The notes below the pieces were generated by a model. The model ran no database searches. It was not told the DNA's origin and worked only from the letters and a program-made list of their open reading frames with translations. A stretch of DNA of 64,000 nt from an uncultured Roseibium sp. (GTDB lineage: Bacteria > Pseudomonadota > Alphaproteobacteria > Rhizobiales > Stappiaceae). Where the stretch lies: NCBI RefSeq assembly GCF_947494555.1, contig NZ_CANLVF010000010.1, forward strand, positions 96,192 to 160,191, read 5' to 3'. Shown here piece after piece: positions 60,419-64,000 of the stretch. How positions within the stretch are numbered: the stretch's first letter is position 1; the number at the start of each line of letters is the position of its first letter. The position numbers were made by a program, and so were the translations under genes.

Positions 60419-61585
60419 ATGATCGAAAGCTGGCGTTGGTTCGGACCTGACGATCCTGTCTCGTTGCAAGATGTTCGGCAAACCGGTGCTACCGGCATCG
60501 TGACCGCCTTGCACGAAATTCCGAACGGTACTTTATGGCCTGAGGAGGAGATCGCAGCACGGCGCCGGATGATTGAGGGCGCGGGGCTGACCTGGGTGGT
60601 TGCCGAGAGCATTCCGGTTCATGAAGATATCAAGACGGGTGCACCTGGCTGGGAGCGCTGGGCGCAAAACTGGGCGAAAAGCGCCAAAGCGCTCGCCAGG
60701 CAGGGCATTACGACAATCTGCTACAACTTCATGCCCGTGCTCGATTGGACCCGCACCGATCTTGACTTTGAGCTCGCCGACGGCGCCCGGGCGCTGCGCT
60801 TCGAATTTGCCGCCTTTGCTGCCTTCGACCTGTTCATTCTGGACCGGGAGGGCGCCGAGACAGACTATAGCGACACGGACATCTCGGCAGCCGAAGCCTT
60901 CCTGGCACGGTGTTCATCAGAAGACCGGGACCGATTGTCGGCCAACATCATAGCCGGTCTCCCCGGTTCTGAGGAAAGCTACACGCTTGCGACATTCAAG
61001 GACCGTCTTGCGGCCTATCGGGGCATCGACAGGGAAGACCATTTCCAGCATCTTCGGAATTTCCTGGACGTGGTCCTTCCGGCTGTCGAGGAAGCTGGTG
61101 CCGTTCTGGCACTGCATCCCGACGATCCGCCCCGCCCGCTCTTCGCACTGCCCCGGATTGCAAGCACCCTGGGTGATCTGGAGCGCATTGCATCCATGAA
61201 TGCCTCTCCGGCGAACGGATTTACGCTTTGCACAGGTTCACTCGGCGTTCATCCGGACAACGACCTTCCGGCGATCGTGGCAGGGCTGGGCGATCGCATT
61301 CATTTTGCGCATCTAAGAGCAACCCGGCGCGAAGACGACCCGCGCAGCTTTTATGAAGACGCGCATCTCGAAGGCGATATCGACATGATTGCAATCATTC
61401 GGGCCTTGCGGAAACTTGAGGCGCGGACCGGTAAACACATTCCAATGCGCCCCGATCACGGGCACAGGATCTTGAATGATCTCAGCGGAACCTCCACGCC
61501 AGGCTATCCCGCCATCGGGCGTCTCAGAGGGTTGTCAGAGCTGCGCGGCGTACTCAAAGCGGTCGACGCATATGAACGTCTTTAA
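60419..61585 (+). CDS. uxuA: Mannonate dehydratase UxuA
   Basis: A 388-residue metal-dependent enzyme that converts D-mannonate to 2-keto-3-deoxygluconate. MIESWRWFGPDDPVSLQDVR, TGIVTALHEIPNGTLWPEEE and HIPMRPDHGHRILNDLSG are UxuA signatures. It completes the route glucuronate, fructuronate, mannonate, KDG that UxaC and UxuB begin on the other operon. KDG kinase and aldolase genes are not in the window. Confidence 0.94.
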   Translation: MIESWRWFGPDDPVSLQDVRQTGATGIVTALHEIPNGTLWPEEEIAARRRMIEGAGLTWVVAESIPVHEDIKTGAPGWERWAQNWAKSAKALARQGITTICYNFMPVLDWTRTDLDFELADGARALRFEFAAFAAFDLFILDREGAETDYSDTDISAAEAFLARCSSEDRDRLSANIIAGLPGSEESYTLATFKDRLAAYRGIDREDHFQHLRNFLDVVLPAVEEAGAVLALHPDDPPRPLFALPRIASTLGDLERIASMNASPANGFTLCTGSLGVHPDNDLPAIVAGLGDRIHFAHLRATRREDDPRSFYEDAHLEGDIDMIAIIRALRKLEARTGKHIPMRPDHGHRILNDLSGTSTPGYPAIGRLRGLSELRGVLKAVDAYERL

Positions 61586-61619
61586 GGCCGAAGCCGGTTT
61601 ATCAAAGCGACCGCATCCC

Positions 61620-61647
61620 TTGACGTGAATACGCTTCCGGTTAAATC
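61620..61647 (+). promoter_or_regulatory. Candidate promoter of the pterin-type gene set
   Basis: TTGACG, 16-base spacer, TAAATC (-35 at 61620-61625, -10 at 61642-61647), just after the uxuA stop and before the folB-like gene. The -10 is poor, so this is only a candidate. Confidence 0.4.
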
Positions 61648-61689
61648 CCTGTCGTGACAATGACCACGACCTTAGGGGTGAGATACTTG

Positions 61690-62091
61690 ATGACCGACAG
61701 TACGGAAGACAGAGGCACGCTCGTCGAAGACGGCGCCGATACGATATTGATCGAAAATCTGACCCTGCCGGTTGAAATCGGCATTCTGGACAGCGAGAAG
61801 GGGCGTCGGCAAGCCGTCCGCTTTGACGTTGAAATTGAAACCGTCGCCAACTACCGCGACATGGTGCGCGAAAACGGCACCTTCGTGTCCTATGCGGATA
61901 CCGTGACCTTCATTCAGAACAAGGCGCAGGACGGAGGTCATGTCGATCTTGTCGAAGAATGGGCCGAGTTGATTGCCGAATTTGTCCTTACCAACCCGCT
62001 TGCTGCACGGGTGAGCGTGAAGGTGACAAAACCGGATATTTTCGAGGATGCCGACGGTGTCGGTATCCGGATCACGCGCAAGCGGATTTGA
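61690..62091 (+). CDS. FolB-like dihydroneopterin aldolase family protein
   Basis: A 133-residue T-fold protein. LPVEIGILDSEKGRRQAVRF is the family start, FVSYADTVTFIQNKAQDGGH has the catalytic-type tyrosine and VSVKVTKPDIFEDADGVGIR the lysine of the FolB site. FolB retro-aldolises dihydroneopterin to 6-hydroxymethyl-dihydropterin; some homologues are epimerases or act on other pterins. ATG at 61690 is chosen, with earlier starts possible. First gene of a three-gene set with a DHPS-like and a pteridine-reductase-like gene; it may be a paralogue, since folate genes normally sit elsewhere. Confidence 0.8.
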   Translation: MTDSTEDRGTLVEDGADTILIENLTLPVEIGILDSEKGRRQAVRFDVEIETVANYRDMVRENGTFVSYADTVTFIQNKAQDGGHVDLVEEWAELIAEFVLTNPLAARVSVKVTKPDIFEDADGVGIRITRKRI

Positions 62092-62173
62092 TGTGACTTG
62101 CCGCTTTGGCGGCGCTTCCTATTTCCCGTTTGATCCTTCCCGCCTTTACTGATCCCTCCGGAGACCTGCTTTA

Positions 62174-63058
62174 ATGATATCCGCCGACCGCCTTCTACCA
62201 CTTTGGCTCAAGTATCGTGATGCTCTTGAAACGCCGGTTCGAACATTTGAGTTTCCTAAATTCGGCCGCCGTTTCGAAGATCGAACTTACCAGATGGGTG
62301 TTTTGAACCTTTCGCCGGACAGCACTTACCGCGAAACGGTCTGCCACACATTTGAAGCAGCACTTTACCGTGGGCGGCGTATGACGCTGGAGGGCGCGGC
62401 GATGGTGGATATCGGAGCCGAGTCGACGGGTGAAACGGCTGATATCGTTTCGATTGAGCGGCAGATCGATAGAATGCGTCCGGTGGTCAAGGCGCTCGCG
62501 GACGAGAAGATCCTGGTCTCTGTTGAAACCTATCATCCAGAGGTGGGCGTTGCGCTCCTGGAAGCCGGTGCCGGCGTGATCAATCTGACGGGGCGTGTCG
62601 ATGACAGCGCCTTTTACGAGTCCATCGCATCTCATCAAGCCGGCATCGTCCTGTGTTACACGCCGGGAGAGAATGCCCGCTCTGCGGATTACCTCCCACC
62701 GGCCGAAGATATCTTCGATCATCAGCTGACATTCTTCAGGGAACGGATCGACATTGCCACAAATGCAGGCGTGGAACGTCTTTGGGTGGATCCCGGCTTC
62801 GGTTTCGCATTGCATTTGCCTGACGGTCCGGACAGGATCCGGTATCAGACCGACAGTATCCTGCAGTCTTTCCGTTTGCGCGCACTTGGCTGGCCGGTCA
62901 CCGTGCAACTGACCGGGGCGGTGTATCTCTTCCGGGACGAGGTGCGTGTCGCGCAAACGAGCGCAGCGACGATTGCGGTGATGTCAAAGGCAAATCTGGT
63001 GCGCAGTCACGAAGTGTCACGGGTGCAGCCGGTTTTGAACCTGCAGGAATTTGCCTGA
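62174..63058 (+). CDS. Dihydropteroate synthase-like protein, divergent
   Basis: A 294-residue TIM-barrel protein with most DHPS landmarks: MGVLNLSPDS (41-50), GAAMVDIGAESTG (74-86), VSVETYHPEV (115-124), WVDPGFGF (204-211) and a final VRSHEV (276-281) in place of RVHDV. The region where DHPS has the SRK motif that binds p-aminobenzoate and pyrophosphate reads QLTGAVYLFRDE instead, and the DSFSDGG loop is replaced by DSTYRETVC. It is therefore unlikely to be a normal DHPS; it may join a different acceptor to a pterin or catalyse another pterin reaction. It lies between the FolB-like and PTR1-like genes. Confidence 0.78.
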   Translation: MISADRLLPLWLKYRDALETPVRTFEFPKFGRRFEDRTYQMGVLNLSPDSTYRETVCHTFEAALYRGRRMTLEGAAMVDIGAESTGETADIVSIERQIDRMRPVVKALADEKILVSVETYHPEVGVALLEAGAGVINLTGRVDDSAFYESIASHQAGIVLCYTPGENARSADYLPPAEDIFDHQLTFFRERIDIATNAGVERLWVDPGFGFALHLPDGPDRIRYQTDSILQSFRLRALGWPVTVQLTGAVYLFRDEVRVAQTSAATIAVMSKANLVRSHEVSRVQPVLNLQEFA

Positions 63059-63078
63059 CGCCAATTGGGGGTAATAAA

Positions 63079-63834
63079 ATGGCAGCCAATCACATTGCCT
63101 TGGTAACAGGGGCCGGAAAACGTCTCGGCAAGGCGATCGCCAAAGGTCTGGCGGACAAGGGCTACGCCATCGGGCTTCACTACAATGCGTCCGTTGGCGG
63201 CGCGCAGGAGCTCCATGACGAGATCGTTTCTGCGGGCGGCCGTGCGGTCTTGCTGCAAAAGGACCTGAGCCGTCCGGAACTCGCGGGTGAACTCGTTGCC
63301 GAGACATCGGCAGCCCTTGGAGGCCCGGTTTCCGTGCTGGTTAATTCCGCCTCCGCATTCAACACGGACAATCTGCATGATCTCACCCTTGAGAGCTGGC
63401 AGTTCCTGATGAATGTCAACGCGGCTGCACCGGTGTTTTTGATGCAGGCATTTGCAAACCAGGATCCACTCCCGGAGAACGGATCCATCGTGAATATGCT
63501 CGATACACAAATGATGTCGGCATCGCCGGAACGTTTCAGCTATTTTTGCGGCAAGTTCGCGCTTGAAGGGGCGACCAGGCTTGCCGCCTTCGAGCTGGGA
63601 CCGAAGAGAATTCGAGTCAACGCCATTGCACCCGGTCTCATTCTTCCAAGCGATCAGACCCAGGAAAATTTCGACAGCCGTCAGAAACTCACGCCGCTCG
63701 GTCCCGGTCTTGGGCCGGAGGACATCGTTGGTGCGGTTCAGTATCTGGTAGAGGCCAGGCAAGTAAGCGGCCATACCTTCGTAGTTGACGCCGGTCAGAG
63801 GCTTATGGGCTTCGGAAACTCGCCCATCGGATAG
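63079..63834 (+). CDS. Pteridine reductase-like short-chain dehydrogenase
   Basis: A 251-residue SDR. TGAGKRLGKAIAKGL (residues 10-24) has the TGxxxRLG cofactor motif seen in pteridine reductases (PTR1, FolM) rather than the usual TGxxxGIG. The active site is Tyr155-x-x-x-Lys159 (SYFCGKFALEG), with Asp142 (NMLDTQ) in the place of the PTR1 aspartate. It should reduce a dihydro- or oxidised pterin with NADPH. It is 20 bases after the DHPS-like gene, so the set FolB-like, DHPS-like, PTR1-like is an operon. Confidence 0.82.
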   Translation: MAANHIALVTGAGKRLGKAIAKGLADKGYAIGLHYNASVGGAQELHDEIVSAGGRAVLLQKDLSRPELAGELVAETSAALGGPVSVLVNSASAFNTDNLHDLTLESWQFLMNVNAAAPVFLMQAFANQDPLPENGSIVNMLDTQMMSASPERFSYFCGKFALEGATRLAAFELGPKRIRVNAIAPGLILPSDQTQENFDSRQKLTPLGPGLGPEDIVGAVQYLVEARQVSGHTFVVDAGQRLMGFGNSPIG

Positions 63835-63925
63835 TGCGGCGAGCGGAAACGAATTAGCTAACGCATGGTTAATATCCACCGATCTGAAGCGTCGGAAATT
63901 TTTCGGAAAAAATTCAAATCATGTG

Positions 63926-63954
63926 TTGACGGTATGATTTTGTGTGCGTATAAC
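63926..63954 (+). promoter_or_regulatory. Strong sigma-70 promoter, rrn-like
   Basis: TTGACG, 17-base spacer and TATAAC near the right edge, preceded by an A/T-rich stretch (TTTTTCGGAAAAAATTC). This layout is typical of ribosomal RNA operon promoters of Rhizobiales-type genomes. No gene follows within the window, so an rrn operon or other strongly expressed unit probably starts beyond it. Confidence 0.6.
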
Positions 63955-64000
63955 CGCGTTCATCGACGGCGGCGTTGCTGCTGGCGACAGGGTTTTGTGA

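Noticed and set aside
61690..63834. Ordinary folate biosynthesis operon
   Set aside because: The DHPS-like protein lacks the SRK motif and no folK, folE or pab genes are present; kept as a possible alternative in the finding.
1..64000. Prophage, transposase, integrase or tRNA-associated island
   Set aside because: I found no integrase, transposase, terminal repeats, phage structural genes or tRNA in the window.

Overview
The window looks like a chromosomal segment of a marine alphaproteobacterium of the Stappiaceae (Roseibium/Labrenzia type, close to R. aggregatum). This is inferred from three things: the GC-rich alphaproteobacterial coding style, a form I carbon monoxide dehydrogenase cluster, and a hydroxyproline cluster with an enolase-superfamily dehydratase beside two proline-racemase-family genes, an arrangement known from Labrenzia aggregata. 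I recognised no tRNA, rRNA, insertion sequence, prophage or CRISPR inside the window. The last 80 bases look like an rRNA-type promoter, so an rrn operon may begin just to the right.

Layout: 1-5202 (minus) is a TRAP transporter (dctPQM, dctM cut by the window edge) with a cupin, a dihydrodipicolinate-synthase-family lyase and a zinc alcohol dehydrogenase. A divergent GntR regulator (5457) has two near-identical palindromes in its upstream region. 6201-8607 holds a YfcG-like GST, an auxin-efflux-type carrier and an AhpD-like protein. 8659-17780 holds two tripartite tricarboxylate (TTT) transporters, one with a Tat-exported and one with a Sec-exported binding protein, with a Gfo/Idh dehydrogenase, a DctP-like protein that lacks a signal peptide, and an OsmC protein. 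17844-24438 is a group of sugar-acid type enzymes (Ldh2 dehydrogenase, cupin, BKACE/DUF849, two Gfo/Idh proteins) and two LysR regulators. 24588-31446 holds maleylacetoacetate isomerase, a periplasmic solute-binding-like protein, a membrane adenylate/guanylate cyclase, an ArsR/Old-Yellow-Enzyme pair with duplicated operators and an ArsR/SRPBCC/DHFR-like operon.

31503-37857 is a hydroxyproline island: GntR regulator, pyrroline-hydroxycarboxylate deaminase, 4-hydroxyproline 2-epimerase, FAD D-hydroxyproline oxidoreductase, cis-3-hydroxyproline dehydratase and trans-3-hydroxyproline dehydratase homologue. A 1-Cys peroxiredoxin follows. 38959-39920 is a three-copy 334-bp tandem repeat. Its units carry the 3' end of a small membrane-protein gene (39814-40008) that sits at the end of the cox operon. 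40068-49352 (minus) is the cox cluster, transcribed C-M-S-L-D-E-F-G, for aerobic CO oxidation, with an MHYT-LytTR membrane regulator.

49478-61585 is a divergent glucuronide-utilisation island: TRAP uptake, GH31 and GH2 glycosidases, then UxaC, UxuB and UxuA, with a FadR-type regulator. 61690-63834 is a three-gene pterin-type set: a FolB-like aldolase, a dihydropteroate-synthase-like protein lacking the SRK substrate motif, and a pteridine-reductase-like SDR. I regard this as the best candidate here for an undescribed pathway.

Overall the window is a catabolic region for plant- and algae-derived acids and osmolytes combined with lithoheterotrophic CO oxidation.
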